DNA from: Streptomyces canus
Lineage (GTDB): Bacteria; Actinomycetota; Actinomycetes; Streptomycetales; Streptomycetaceae
Assembly (NCBI RefSeq): GCF_001514145.1
Contig: NZ_KQ948671.1
Span: 206,417 to 270,416 of the forward strand
DNA: 64,000 bases
Direction of reading: 5' to 3'
The position numbers were made by a program, and so were the translations under genes. How positions within the stretch are numbered: position 1 is the first letter of the stretch; each line of letters begins with the position of its first letter. Positions 48,799 through 58,050 of this stretch are shown here, piece after piece. Under the pieces are notes generated by a model, which saw nothing but the letters and a program-made list of their open reading frames with translations, was not told the origin of the DNA and did no database searches.

Positions 48799-49545
48799 TC
48801 AGCGGATCTCGAGGATCTTCTCCCGCATCGCGTAGACCACCGCTTCCATCCTGGAGTGCAGCTGCAGCTTCTCCAGGATGTTGCGCACATGGTTCTTCAC
48901 GGTGTTCTCGGAGATGAACAACTCCTTCGCGATATCGCGGTTGTTCATCCCGGTGGCGACGAGCTTGAGGACCTCCAGCTCACGGTCCGTCAGCCGCGGG
49001 GCGGGGACGAGACGCCGCTCGTCCGTCCGCTGGATCATCGACTTGAACTCGGTGAGCAGTTTCGACGCCATGGAGGGGCTGATCTGCGACTGTCCGTCGG
49101 CCACCGCGCGAATGGCGGTCGCCACCTCGTCCGTGGAGATCTCCTTGAGGAGATATCCGGTCGCGCCGGCCTTGATCGCGTCGTAGAGGTCGGCTTCCTC
49201 GTCGCTGATCGTCAACATGATGATCTTGGCGCTGGGTGCCACTTCCTTGATGGAGGTGCAGGCCTCGATCCCGCCCCGCTTGGGCATCCGCACGTCCATC
49301 AGAACGATGTCCGGCAGCAGGTCGGCGGCCTTGTCGACGGCCTCCGCGCCGTCGCCCGCCTCCCCCACGACCTGGATGTCCTCCTCGGCCGCGAGCACAA
49401 TCTCCAGTCCGCGCCGGAAGAGGGCATGGTCGTCCACGACGAGGACCCGGATCGGCTCCTTGCGTGGAGAGCCCGCGTCCGTGCCCATGCTGACGACGCC
49501 GTCGCCGGCGTCTTCGCCGTGCAGCGGTCCGAAGCTGTCCGCCAT
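48799..49545 (-). CDS. LuxR/NarL-type response regulator
   Basis: A 248-residue response regulator. The receiver domain (about 30-150) has VLVVDDHALFRRGL, the phosphoacceptor Asp in IVLMDVRMPKRGG, and the conserved Thr and Lys positions (MLTISDEE, YLLKEIS). The C-terminal helix-turn-helix of the NarL family is RLTDRELEVLKLVATGMNNRDIAKELFISENTV, with the next helix VRNILEKL. No histidine kinase gene is adjacent, so it is an orphan here. Start ATG 49545 has a GGAGGAAC ribosome-binding site. The frame opens further upstream but without similarity. Confidence 0.92.
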   Translation of the reverse strand: MADSFGPLHGEDAGDGVVSMGTDAGSPRKEPIRVLVVDDHALFRRGLEIVLAAEEDIQVVGEAGDGAEAVDKAADLLPDIVLMDVRMPKRGGIEACTSIKEVAPSAKIIMLTISDEEADLYDAIKAGATGYLLKEISTDEVATAIRAVADGQSQISPSMASKLLTEFKSMIQRTDERRLVPAPRLTDRELEVLKLVATGMNNRDIAKELFISENTVKNHVRNILEKLQLHSRMEAVVYAMREKILEIR

Positions 49546-49687
49546 CGTTCCTCCCCCTGAAGGCTGTGGCTGGTCCTGTGCCATCGCCAACCCAAGGCAA
49601 CGACCCACCGGTTGGGCCGATGTGGCCATGATTTCATGCCCGGACGACAGTGAGGTGACAGAGCGGGACGCGAAATGGTCGCACGCG

Positions 49688-49724
49688 GGTGCCCCTGGGG
49701 GCGCACAAGCGCTCCAGGGGCACC
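49688..49724 (-). terminator. Terminator of hpf
   Basis: An 11-bp inverted repeat (GGTGCCCCTGG and its complement, 49688-49698 and 49714-49724), 24 bp past the hpf stop in the minus direction. Confidence 0.65.
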
Positions 49725-49747
49725 GGCTCAGCTGTCATCCGGGAGGG

Positions 49748-50440
49748 TCAGCCACCCATCGTGTCTCCGGCCGCGGGAGAGTGCGCCCGGGCGACCATCG
49801 GGTCCGTGCTCAGGTGGATGACGCCGTAGTCGTACGCGTGCCGCCGGTAGACGACACTCGGTTCCTTGGTCTCGGAGTCGACGAACAGATAGAAGTCGTG
49901 CCCGACCAGTTCCATCTCGTAGAGCGCCTGGTCGAGGGTCATCGGGGAGGCGACGTGGGTCTTCTCGCGGACGACGAGGGGGCCTTCACCCTTGATCTCC
50001 AGCGAGCCGATCTTCTTGGTGGGCACACCGTCCGACTCTTCCTCGTGAACGGCCTGCCCGTTGCCGTTGAGCGTCGCCGCGCCCGGAACGTGGTCGGCGA
50101 CCTCGGCAGCCGTGAGTCGCCGTGCGCCCCTGCGTGTGTGGCGCTTGTCGTGCTCCTTGCGCAGTCGGGCGTCCAGCTTCTCCGCCGCCAGGTCGAGTGC
50201 CGCGTACGGGTCGCTGGCTGCCGCTTCCGCCCGGATCACCGGACCGCGGGAGCGGAGCGTGATCTCCACTCGGTCACAACGGTCGGCCTGTCGGGGGTTC
50301 GGCTCCTTGGACACCTCGACGTCGAGGCTGATCACCTTGCCATCGAGCTTCTGGATCTTCTCCAGCTTCAGCTTCTCGGCCACGTGCTTGCGGAACCGCT
50401 CGGGCACCTCGGTCTTGCGGCCCTTGACGACGATGTCCAC
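49748..50440 (-). CDS. hpf: Ribosome hibernation-promoting factor, long form
   Basis: A 230-residue long HPF that binds the small ribosomal subunit and dimerises ribosomes in stationary phase. The N-terminal domain (about 1-100; VDIVVKGRKTEVPERFRKHV, VEITLRSRGPVIRAEAAASDPYAALDLAAEKLDARL) binds ribosomes. A linker leads to the C-terminal dimerisation domain (about 165-225; KTHVASPMTLDQALYEMELVGHDFYLF). GTG 50440 has a GGAG site 6-7 bp upstream and gives the conserved start; the open frame runs to 50647 without similarity. Expression may be growth-phase controlled; see the promoter-like site upstream. Confidence 0.92.
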   Translation of the reverse strand: MDIVVKGRKTEVPERFRKHVAEKLKLEKIQKLDGKVISLDVEVSKEPNPRQADRCDRVEITLRSRGPVIRAEAAASDPYAALDLAAEKLDARLRKEHDKRHTRRGARRLTAAEVADHVPGAATLNGNGQAVHEEESDGVPTKKIGSLEIKGEGPLVVREKTHVASPMTLDQALYEMELVGHDFYLFVDSETKEPSVVYRRHAYDYGVIHLSTDPMVARAHSPAAGDTMGG

Positions 50441-50715
50441 GCAGAACTCCGTTCCCGGATCGCTCCGCCTCGATGCGGAGCGTCTCCCTTTTGCACCAGG
50501 CTCCGGTGAGCCCCGGAACCTCGGACTCGGTGACTTCCACCTCCTCCCCCGCGAGCAAGATCCCCATTCCACCGTCGCGGATGATGGTGGAAATCCCGCG
50601 GGCACGGCATTCGGATTTGCGAGGGGTGGCCTGCGCCTTTCTCTCACAACCGAACATATCTCGCCTGGACGGATGTCGTCACCCTCTACTGCGGCGTACC
50701 TCCGTTCAGGTGAAT

Positions 50716-50737
50716 TTACCCTCTCGTAACCTGCAAC
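50716..50737 (-). promoter_or_regulatory. Possible stress-type promoter upstream of hpf
   Basis: Within the 312-bp gap between comF and hpf, the minus strand reads GTTGCA (50732-50737) and GGGTAA (50716-50721), about 10 bp apart, with GTTAC/GTAA inverted-repeat character. It resembles SigB-type promoters (GGGTAT -10) of Streptomyces, but the spacing is short. The rest of the gap shows nothing clear. Confidence 0.3.
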
Positions 50738-50752
50738 GATGCAACTACGCAG

Positions 50753-51868
50753 TCAGTTCCGGTTTATTTCGAAGGAATCCGGTGGGGCCGCGACCACAGC
50801 TGCGCAGATCACGTCACGGACGCCACCGACGCCCGCCGCTGTCACCGAGCAGCGCTCCCGGTCCGTGTCCTCCTCCGTCACTGTGACCAACCGTTCCCCC
50901 ATGCTTTCCCGAGTTGCGGCGGTGTACACGACGCCCGTCCCTTCACCGTCGCATCCGGCCACCTCCCGTCCACCCCGCTCCTGGACACGCTGTCTGCGCC
51001 CTCCTGCCCCCCGTTGCCGTTGATCACGGTGTCCGGCCCTCATCTGTTCACCGCGGTTGCCGGTGTTCTCCCGAGCCCGCGCCTCCCGAACGGCCCGCGC
51101 CGCCTCGGTGAGGGACGCGCCTGTCGTCATCAGGTCGTCGACCAGCACGACCAGTCCTTCGGCCAGCAGCCGTCCGCCGCCGGGAACCACGGTCAGCGCG
51201 CCCGCGAGGTTGTCCAGCCGCTGCCGGGAGTTGAGCCCCGACTGGTCGGCCACCCGCCGCCGCTGCCGCAGTACGGCCACCACCCGCGCCGGCGTCCCCG
51301 CCCGCCGCAGCTCCCCCGCCGCCGCGAGCGCGATCCGCCGCGCCGGATCATGCCCCCGGGCCCTAACCGCCCACCGCGCGGACGGCACAGGAACGAGCAG
51401 CACCGGCACACCGGGCCCATCCCCCCTCCACCGGCCCACGTCGACTCCCACCGTCACCCGACCGGGAGACGCACTCCTCACCCCTCCACTGGACCCAACC
51501 GAAGCCCCATAGCCCCCTTCCCAGGCCCCCCGAGACCACGCCGGCCCAGCTTCCCAACCCCCCGGTCCACACACCTCCCGCACCGCCGCCCGCACCGCCC
51601 CCGCCAGAGCCGTTCCGAGCGGCTCAGCGAGGCCCAACACGCCCCGCTCCTTGTGGGCCAGCAACACCGCCCTTACCGAGTCCGCATACCGAGCCGCCGC
51701 GTGCACGACCGGCAGTCCGCGTGGCTCCGGCTCCGGTCGCACCCGGCTCGGTGCGGCCCCGTCCAGGGCGGCACGGCACTCCGGACAGAGCACCGTGCGA
51801 GGTCTCCCACAACCTCCGCACTCGGCCGGCAGCACCAGATCGGTCAGGTCCCGCCACCACCCCCGCAT
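50753..51868 (-). CDS. ComF-family phosphoribosyltransferase-like protein
   Basis: A 371-residue ComF-like protein. It has an N-terminal zinc ribbon (LPAECGGCGRPRTVLCPECRAAL), the His-containing YADSVRAVLLAHKERG segment, the VLLVPVPSA strand, the Asn-Arg containing DQSGLNSRQRLDNL, and the PRPP-binding loop VVLVDDLMTTGASLTEAA. About 100 residues follow the usual ComF end, with Arg/Gly-rich sequence and then a patch (ICAAVVAAPPDSFEINRN); this C-terminal extension is unusual. In transformable bacteria ComF helps DNA uptake; in Streptomyces its role is unknown. ATG 51868 gives MRGWWRDLTDLVLPAE; the open frame extends upstream without similarity. Confidence 0.85.
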   Translation of the reverse strand: MRGWWRDLTDLVLPAECGGCGRPRTVLCPECRAALDGAAPSRVRPEPEPRGLPVVHAAARYADSVRAVLLAHKERGVLGLAEPLGTALAGAVRAAVREVCGPGGWEAGPAWSRGAWEGGYGASVGSSGGVRSASPGRVTVGVDVGRWRGDGPGVPVLLVPVPSARWAVRARGHDPARRIALAAAGELRRAGTPARVVAVLRQRRRVADQSGLNSRQRLDNLAGALTVVPGGGRLLAEGLVVLVDDLMTTGASLTEAARAVREARARENTGNRGEQMRAGHRDQRQRGAGGRRQRVQERGGREVAGCDGEGTGVVYTAATRESMGERLVTVTEEDTDRERCSVTAAGVGGVRDVICAAVVAAPPDSFEINRN

Positions 51869-51908
51869 GCCCACCACTGTGCCAACGCCGAACCCGACCG
51901 GCCACCCC

Positions 51909-51917
51909 TGTGGATAA
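51909..51917. promoter_or_regulatory. Single DnaA-box-like 9-mer upstream of comF
   Basis: TGTGGATAA matches the DnaA box TTATCCACA exactly on the opposite strand. A second partial TGTGGAAAA lies nearby. It stands alone, so it is not an origin, but it could let DnaA influence comF. The 295-bp gap to lpqB (51869-52163) shows nothing else clear. Confidence 0.35.
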
Positions 51918-52163
51918 CTCCCTGTGGAAAACCCCGCCACCTGATACGAACAACCGTTCTCACCGAAATCGCCGGTCTCCCAAACGGTCAATCGGCCGGC
52001 CGAACACAGCCCGCGAATCAGTCCCTCGTACAACGCATCCATACAACGAATCCAGCGCGCCCGACCAACCGCCAATCCCCACCCGCCCAGAACAAAAGCG
52101 GCCACCCCCACCAGGGCATCACCCCGGCAAAAGCGGCCGCTCCCGACAGCGCGTCCCCTCACC

Positions 52164-54008
52164 TCACCCCGGATAGACCGGCGCCGTCCCGTCCGCGTCC
52201 ACCTTCTGCCACTGCGACCCGGAGGGCAGCCGTACGATCCCATCCTCTGAGTAGGCCACCAACGGCATCTCGTCGTCCTCCGACGCGGCGATCTCCTTCA
52301 CACCCGTGAGCGCGGCCGGCGGCGGCCCCTCCGGAGTGGAGCCGTCGACCTGGACGTACCGCGTCTGCTGCACACCACCCTGCTCACGTCCGACCACCAC
52401 GAGCCTGCTGTCGCCGGCCCAGGACATGGTCGTGACCTCCTCCAGATCCGGTGTGGTGGAGCGCAGTTCCCGCACCGAGACGCTCTGCGGGTCCCCGGTC
52501 CTGCCCTCCCGCTCGATGCGCCCGACGAACAGGGACTGCTTGCCGCCCTTCTCGACGACGAGCGCGATCCGCACCCCGTCGGCGGCCACCCGCAGGTCCC
52601 TGATACGCCCGTCCAGCCCGGGTGTCGCCACCTCCAGCGGCTTGCCCGCGCCCTCCTTGAACAGCAGCAGCCGCGGATCGGCGGGGTTCCGGTCGGCCAC
52701 CCACAGATCGCCCTCGGTGTCCCAGCTCGGCGTGGTCAGCCGGTCCTCGGCCGTCTTGCCGTTGCTGACCAGCACCGGATCCCCGAGTGACCCGCCCGAC
52801 ACCAGCGAGCCGACGTACAGCGCCTTGCGGTCCATGCCGACACCGGCAGCCGTGTGCTCGTCACGCGAGACGGCCACCGACCGCAGGTCCTTGTCGCCGT
52901 CGCCCAGCGCTCCGGGCACCGGCACCGGCTCGGCCTTCGTACCGCCGGCATCCGCTTCGGCCGATATCCGCACCAGCCGGTGCCGGCCGTCCACGAAGTA
53001 CAGGTACGCGGGATTCTCGACCGAACCGCGGGTGGCGGCGCCGTTGGCCTCGTTCTCCTTCACGGAACACAACTGCTTGCCGCCCGCCTGCAGTTCCACC
53101 GTGTCCACCGCGGGGGTGAGGTTCTGCACGGTGAACAGCAGCTGGGTCGCCATCGCTTCGCACTGGTCCGAACCGACGTGCCCGGCCTTGGCGTTGAGCG
53201 GCACCGTCAACATGTTCTGGTCGTCGGGAGTCAGCGAGGATACGCCGTCCTTCAGCGCGGTACCCGTCGGGAAGCGCGTCCTGACGACAGGGTCGAGCCA
53301 GCTCGTCGGCCCGCTCAGCAGGGATCGCACCAACTGCGTCATGGGGTCCACGCGTTCGCGCACATACACGGGATCGGCGACCGCCACGGTCTGCGGAGCC
53401 GTCGCCGCCCGCGTGTTCGAGGCGAAGTAGTACTTGTTGACGGACACGTAGTTGCGCTGGAAGTCCGACTTCCCCATGACGACACCCGGCGGAGGGCTGT
53501 CGATCCGCCACTGCTTGGTCTTCTTGTCGTGCACGAGGTGCACGGTCTCCCGGTACTCACCGGAAGCCGGCGCGTAAGACTGCTGCGCGTCGACCACGGC
53601 CACCTTGGTGCCAGTCAGCGTGAAGGACGTGTCGTTGCCCTGCGCCCGGCCCACGGGAGGCACGACGTCGGCTCCGGGCCCGTCGTCGAGCACCGTGGTG
53701 GACAGCCCCGGCTGCCACTGCTTCGCCGCACCCCGGGTCAGGTATTTGCGGGCCGTCTCGTAGTCCGGGTCGTCGCTGGTCAGCGCCTCCAGAAAGCCCT
53801 GCACGATGTCCAGGGGCTCGGCGTCCTCCTGTGGCGGCATCGCGTAGACCCGCACCTGGGTGTCCTGCCGCGGGGTGGCGTCGACCCCGCGCAGATCCCC
53901 GCTGTCCGGCATGGAGGCACATCCCGCCAGCAGTACGACGCCACAGGCGGCGTATGCCACCGCCCGCCCCGGCATACGCCGGCCGCCACCCTCGCGGTCA
54001 GCGTCCAC
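52164..54008 (-). CDS. lpqB: Lipoprotein LpqB (GerMN-domain protein)
   Basis: A 614-residue lipoprotein. The signal peptide ends in the lipobox LLAGCASMPDSG (Cys about residue 30), so it is anchored outside the membrane. A GerMN-type domain (about 200-320) and a C-terminal beta-propeller-like region follow. LpqB modulates the sensor MtrB in actinobacteria and affects cell-wall growth. Its start overlaps the mtrB stop by 11 bp; operon order mtrA-mtrB-lpqB is conserved. ATG 54008 begins MDADREGGGRRMPGRA; the ATG 33 bp later is possible. Confidence 0.92.
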   Translation of the reverse strand: MDADREGGGRRMPGRAVAYAACGVVLLAGCASMPDSGDLRGVDATPRQDTQVRVYAMPPQEDAEPLDIVQGFLEALTSDDPDYETARKYLTRGAAKQWQPGLSTTVLDDGPGADVVPPVGRAQGNDTSFTLTGTKVAVVDAQQSYAPASGEYRETVHLVHDKKTKQWRIDSPPPGVVMGKSDFQRNYVSVNKYYFASNTRAATAPQTVAVADPVYVRERVDPMTQLVRSLLSGPTSWLDPVVRTRFPTGTALKDGVSSLTPDDQNMLTVPLNAKAGHVGSDQCEAMATQLLFTVQNLTPAVDTVELQAGGKQLCSVKENEANGAATRGSVENPAYLYFVDGRHRLVRISAEADAGGTKAEPVPVPGALGDGDKDLRSVAVSRDEHTAAGVGMDRKALYVGSLVSGGSLGDPVLVSNGKTAEDRLTTPSWDTEGDLWVADRNPADPRLLLFKEGAGKPLEVATPGLDGRIRDLRVAADGVRIALVVEKGGKQSLFVGRIEREGRTGDPQSVSVRELRSTTPDLEEVTTMSWAGDSRLVVVGREQGGVQQTRYVQVDGSTPEGPPPAALTGVKEIAASEDDEMPLVAYSEDGIVRLPSGSQWQKVDADGTAPVYPG

Positions 54009-56064
54009 GGAATGCCTCCCCCTGCTGTTCGTACGACTCCCGCGACCCTGCGTCCGGGCGGCTCACGGTCTCACCGGGCCTGTCCCCGGCGGACGTGCTG
54101 TCCGGCCGTGGCGCACCGGACGTCGGCCGGGGCACCACGCGCGCGCCGTTGCCGGGCAGCGCCGTCGGATCGGCCGTGGGTGTCACGGAGGCCGACCTGG
54201 GCGCTATCGGGTCCCGCGACGTCACCTGGTCACCCGTCGGCTGAACCGGCACGGTGGCCGCCTTGTCGCCGCCCCCACGCGGCAGACCGGCGTCATTGAG
54301 TCCACGATTGCGGCGCGAGTCCTTGGGCTCCAGGGGTATCGGCGAGCCCCGCAGCGGCTCGTCGGCCGTCCTCGGCAACGTCAGCCGGAACTGCGAACCG
54401 CCGCCCGGCTCGCCCCACGCCTGCAGCCAGCCGCCGTGCAGCCGCGCGTCCTCCAGAGCGATGGACAGCCCCAGTCCCGTACCGCCGGTGGTACGCGCGC
54501 GTGCCGGGTCGGCCCGCCAGAAACGACTGAACACACGCGTGGCCTCGCCGGGCTTGAGCCCCACGCCGTAGTCGCGCACCGCGATCGCCACCGCCCCGCC
54601 CGCCGAAGCCAGCTTGACCACGACGTCCTTGCCCTCACCGTGCTCGACGGCGTTGACGACGAGATTGCGCAGCACCCGCTCCACGCGCCGGGCGTCGGCC
54701 TCGGCGACGACGGGCTGCTGGTCGCCCACGACCCGGACGGTGGTGCCCTTGCGCTCGGCGAGTGGCGCGGCCCCGCCGACCACGCGCCGTACGACCTCCC
54801 TGAGGTCTATCGGCTCCGCCTCCAGCGCCGCCGCGCCCGCATCGAAGCGGCTGATCTCCAGCAGGTCCGCGAGCAGCGTCTCGAACCGGTCCAGCTGGTC
54901 GGCGAGCAGCTCCGCCGACCGCGCGGTCATCGGATCGAAGTCCTCGCGCGCGTCATGGATGACGTCGGCAGCCATCCGTACGGTCGTCAGCGGCGTCCGC
55001 AGCTCGTGCGACACATCCGACACGAACCGCCGCTGCATCCGCGACAGGTCCTCCAGCTGCTGGATCTTCAGCTGAAGATTCTGCGCCATCTTGTTGAAGG
55101 CCTCACCGAGCCGCGCGATGTCGTCCTCACCGGTGACCTTCATCCGCTCCTGGAGCCGCCCGGCGGACAGCCGCTCCGCGATCCCGGCGGCCATCCGCAC
55201 CGGAGTGACGACCTGCCGCACCACCAGCCAGGCGATCGCGCCGAGGAGTACGACGACGAAGAGCCCGGCGGTCGCCAGGGTGCCCTTCACCAGGCTGAGC
55301 GACTTCTCCTCCTGAGTGAGCGGGAAGAGGTAGTACAGCTGGTACGGGTCGCCGTTGGGGTCGTTGACCTGCTTGCCGATGACCAGGGCCGGCTGGGGAT
55401 CCTGGTAGGGGTCGTAAACGATGCGGGTGTAGCTCTGGGCGGCCGTGGTGCTCTCGTCGATCTTCTCGCGCAGAGCCTCGGGGACGCTGGCCGTCGGGTC
55501 GACGTCGCCCGAGGCACGCGGTCCGCGCCCGCTCCCGCTGTCGCCGCCCACGGGCAGGGTCACCACGTCGAAGGCGCCCTGACCGCCACTGGAGAGCGAG
55601 TAGACGAGGTTGCTCATCCACTCGATGACGAACTGGTCGGACTGACCCTCCGCCGGGGCCGCTTCGTCGGTCCCGGCACCGGCCTCGTCCGCCTTCTGCT
55701 TGGCCACCGCGAACCCTCCGGTGGCCTGGCTCTGCGACGCCTTGACCTTGGCGTCGAGGAGCCCGTTGCGCACCTGCCCGATGACGACGAAGCCCAGCAG
55801 AAGCACCACACCGAGCGACATCAGCAGGGTCGTGGCGACGACCTTGAGCTGGATGTTGCGCCGCCACAGCCGCATGACGGGCAGCAGCGGCCGACGCACC
55901 CAGCGCATGAAGAGCCTGAGGACCGGGCTGCCCTGGACTCCACCCTGAAGCAGCCCGCCCTCAAGGAAACGTCCCCAGCGGGAACCCGCCGACTTCCGCC
56001 CGACAGGCCGCCCCGCTCCCGCCCCGGTCCGTCCCGGCGACGAAGCAGCACTGTCTCCGGACAT
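53998..56064 (-). CDS. mtrB: Sensor histidine kinase MtrB
   Basis: A 688-residue sensor kinase. Two membrane helices (VVATTLLMSLGVVLLLGFVVIG near 80 and LVKGTLATAGLFVVVLLGAIAWLVV near 265) flank an extracytoplasmic domain of about 170 residues. A HAMP domain follows (VVRQVVTPVRMAAGIAERL), then the phosphoacceptor His in SDVSHELRTPLTTVRM and the ATP-binding HATPase_c motif FSRFWRADPARARTTGGTGLGLSIALED (in part). MtrB phosphorylates MtrA and controls cell division and wall-related genes. ATG 56064 lies one base past the mtrA stop, showing translational coupling. The C-terminal tail is Pro/Arg-rich and probably disordered. Confidence 0.95.
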   Translation of the reverse strand: MSGDSAASSPGRTGAGAGRPVGRKSAGSRWGRFLEGGLLQGGVQGSPVLRLFMRWVRRPLLPVMRLWRRNIQLKVVATTLLMSLGVVLLLGFVVIGQVRNGLLDAKVKASQSQATGGFAVAKQKADEAGAGTDEAAPAEGQSDQFVIEWMSNLVYSLSSGGQGAFDVVTLPVGGDSGSGRGPRASGDVDPTASVPEALREKIDESTTAAQSYTRIVYDPYQDPQPALVIGKQVNDPNGDPYQLYYLFPLTQEEKSLSLVKGTLATAGLFVVVLLGAIAWLVVRQVVTPVRMAAGIAERLSAGRLQERMKVTGEDDIARLGEAFNKMAQNLQLKIQQLEDLSRMQRRFVSDVSHELRTPLTTVRMAADVIHDAREDFDPMTARSAELLADQLDRFETLLADLLEISRFDAGAAALEAEPIDLREVVRRVVGGAAPLAERKGTTVRVVGDQQPVVAEADARRVERVLRNLVVNAVEHGEGKDVVVKLASAGGAVAIAVRDYGVGLKPGEATRVFSRFWRADPARARTTGGTGLGLSIALEDARLHGGWLQAWGEPGGGSQFRLTLPRTADEPLRGSPIPLEPKDSRRNRGLNDAGLPRGGGDKAATVPVQPTGDQVTSRDPIAPRSASVTPTADPTALPGNGARVVPRPTSGAPRPDSTSAGDRPGETVSRPDAGSRESYEQQGEAFRGR

Positions 56065-56065
56065 G

Positions 56066-56743
56066 TCAGCTGGGCCCTGCCTTGTAACCCACACCACGGA
56101 CGGTCACCACGATCTCCGGCCGCTCCGGGTCCTTCTCGACCTTGGAGCGCAGCCGCTGCACATGCACATTGACGAGCCGGGTGTCGGCGGCGTGCCGGTA
56201 GCCCCACACCTGCTCGAGGAGCACCTCACGCGTGAACACCTGCCACGGCTTGCGCGCGAGCGCGACCAGCAGGTCGAACTCCAGCGGCGTCAACGCGATC
56301 GACTGTCCGTCCCGCTTCACGGAGTGCCCGGCCACGTCGATGACCAGGTCACCGATGGCGAGCTGCTCGGGAGCCGGCTCCTCCGACCTCCGAAGCCGTG
56401 CCCGGATCCGGGCCACGAGCTCCTTCGGCTTGAACGGCTTCACGATGTAGTCGTCGGCACCGGACTCCAGGCCCACGACCACATCGACGGTGTCGCTCTT
56501 CGCCGTGAGCATCACGATCGGCACGCCGGACTCCGCCCTGATCAGGCGGCACACCTCGATGCCGTCCCGCCCCGGCAGCATCAGATCCAGCAGCACCAGA
56601 TCCGGCTTGGCCTCACGGAACGCGGCCAGCGCCTTGTCACCGTCGGCTACGAAAGACGGCTCAAAACCTTCACCACGCAGCACAATGCCCAGCATCTCGG
56701 CAAGTGCGGTGTCGTCGTCGACGACAAGGACTCGTCCCTTCAT
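56066..56743 (-). CDS. mtrA: Response regulator MtrA
   Basis: A 225-residue OmpR/PhoB-type response regulator. The receiver has VLVVDDDTALAEML, the phosphoacceptor Asp in VLLDLMLPGRDG, and the LTAKSD and KPFKPKEL positions. The C-terminal winged helix reads LTPLEFDLLVALARKPWQVF, VWGYRHAADTRLVNVHVQRLRSKVE. MtrA controls cell-cycle, wall and antibiotic genes in actinobacteria and is phosphorylated by MtrB. Start ATG 56743 gives MKGRVLVVDDDT. Two direct repeats upstream (56768-56788) may be regulatory. Confidence 0.96.
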   Translation of the reverse strand: MKGRVLVVDDDTALAEMLGIVLRGEGFEPSFVADGDKALAAFREAKPDLVLLDLMLPGRDGIEVCRLIRAESGVPIVMLTAKSDTVDVVVGLESGADDYIVKPFKPKELVARIRARLRRSEEPAPEQLAIGDLVIDVAGHSVKRDGQSIALTPLEFDLLVALARKPWQVFTREVLLEQVWGYRHAADTRLVNVHVQRLRSKVEKDPERPEIVVTVRGVGYKAGPS

Positions 56744-56767
56744 AAAGACATCATCCCATTCTCATAA

Positions 56768-56788
56768 CAGTGGTGAAGGCAGTGGTGA
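56768..56788. repeat. Direct repeats upstream of mtrA
   Basis: CAGTGGTGA occurs twice (56768-56776, 56780-56788), with a 12-bp period, 25-45 bp before the mtrA start codon. A third partial copy (CAGTGACC) follows at about 56803. The location suits an autoregulatory or promoter-proximal element. Confidence 0.4.
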
Positions 56789-56901
56789 GACAGCTCACCG
56801 ACCAGTGACCTTAGTCGTACTGGACCGTCACTGTCTGCCTCGGCCGCCCCGGCGAGGGTCCGCCGTGGATTCAGGCGGAATACGTGGCCACCGCATCCGG
56901 A

Positions 56902-58050
56902 TCAGCTGATCGTCACCTCCCGGGACCTCGCACACAGCTCGGCAAGCGCCTCGGCCGTCACCGGCGACACCACGCCCTCCTCCGTGACGATCGCCGTCAC
57001 CAACTCGGGCGGCGTCACATCGAAGGCCGGGTTGTACGCCTGGGTCCCCAGCGGCGCCACCGGAATCCCACCGCCCGCCTCGCCTCCCGCCACCGGGACC
57101 TGGGGCGCCGCGATCTCGGTCACCTCGTGCCCGGGCCGCTGCTCCACCTCGATCGACGCCCCGTCCGGCGTGTCCAGGTCGACCGTGGTCACCGGCGCCA
57201 CCACGATGAACGGCACATGGTGGTACCGCGCGAGCACCGCGAGCGGATAGCTGCCCACCTTGTTCGCCACCGACCCGTCGGCCGCGATCCGGTCGGCCCC
57301 GATCAGCACCGCGTCCACCTCCCCGGCCGCGAACAGCGAGCCCGCCGCGTTGTCGGTCAGCAAGGTGTACGCCATCCCGCTGCGCGCCGCCTCGTACGCC
57401 GTCAGCCGGGCACCCTGGAGCAGCGGACGTGTCTCGTCCACCCACAGCCGCCGCAGCCGCCCCGCCCGGTGAGCCGCGAGCGCCACCGCGAACGCCGTCC
57501 CCTCGCCGCCCGACACCAGCGAACCGGTGTTGCAGTGCGTCAGGATCCGGTGCCCGCCTCCCGGCAGCAGTTCGTCCAGCAGAGCCAGGCCACGCTCGGC
57601 CATCGCGGCACTGGCCGCCGCGTCCTCGCGGTGCAGTCCTCGCGCCGCCGCCAGCGCAGCCCCGGCGGCCAGCTCCTGGTCACCGCTCTTGGTGAGCTCG
57701 GCCCGGTACGCGGCCTCGGCTCTGCGCACCCCGACGGCGAGATTCACCGCGGTCGGACGCGCGCCCGCCAGCACGGCCGCCGCCTCGTCCACGTCGAACC
57801 CGCGCGCGGCGGCGAGCGCGACCCCGTACGCCCCCGCGATGCCGAGCAACGGCGCCCCGCGCACGGCGAGCGAACGGATCGCCTCCACCAGCGCGGACGC
57901 GTCCGTACAGACCAGTTCGACCTCCTCGGCCGGCAGTCTCGTCTGGTCGAGAAGCACCAGGACGGGGCCTTCGGGTGGCTCCTCCCAGCGGATCGCCGGT
58001 AGCTCGGTGGGTTTGCTGTCCTCGCCGGTTTGCGCGTACTGATCAGCCAT
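56902..58050 (-). CDS. mtnA: S-methyl-5-thioribose-1-phosphate isomerase
   Basis: A 382-residue isomerase of the methionine salvage pathway. It converts methylthioribose-1-phosphate to methylthioribulose-1-phosphate. The eIF2B-like fold is visible in IRSLAVRGAPLLGIAGAYG, the catalytic Cys in LTHCNTGSLVSGGEGTA, the catalytic Asp in VLIGADRIAADGSVANKVGS and the C-terminal TPPELVTAIVTEEGV. ATG 58050 (MADQYAQTGEDSKPTE) is chosen over the open frame to 58416, which overlaps the divergent gene. Its stop lies upstream of mtrA on the same strand, so the two may be cotranscribed. Confidence 0.93.
   Translation of the reverse strand: MADQYAQTGEDSKPTELPAIRWEEPPEGPVLVLLDQTRLPAEEVELVCTDASALVEAIRSLAVRGAPLLGIAGAYGVALAAARGFDVDEAAAVLAGARPTAVNLAVGVRRAEAAYRAELTKSGDQELAAGAALAAARGLHREDAAASAAMAERGLALLDELLPGGGHRILTHCNTGSLVSGGEGTAFAVALAAHRAGRLRRLWVDETRPLLQGARLTAYEAARSGMAYTLLTDNAAGSLFAAGEVDAVLIGADRIAADGSVANKVGSYPLAVLARYHHVPFIVVAPVTTVDLDTPDGASIEVEQRPGHEVTEIAAPQVPVAGGEAGGGIPVAPLGTQAYNPAFDVTPPELVTAIVTEEGVVSPVTAEALAELCARSREVTIS

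Noticed and set aside
51909..51917. Replication origin suggested by a DnaA-box-like sequence
   Set aside because: Only one exact 9-mer and no dnaA/dnaN neighbours or box cluster.
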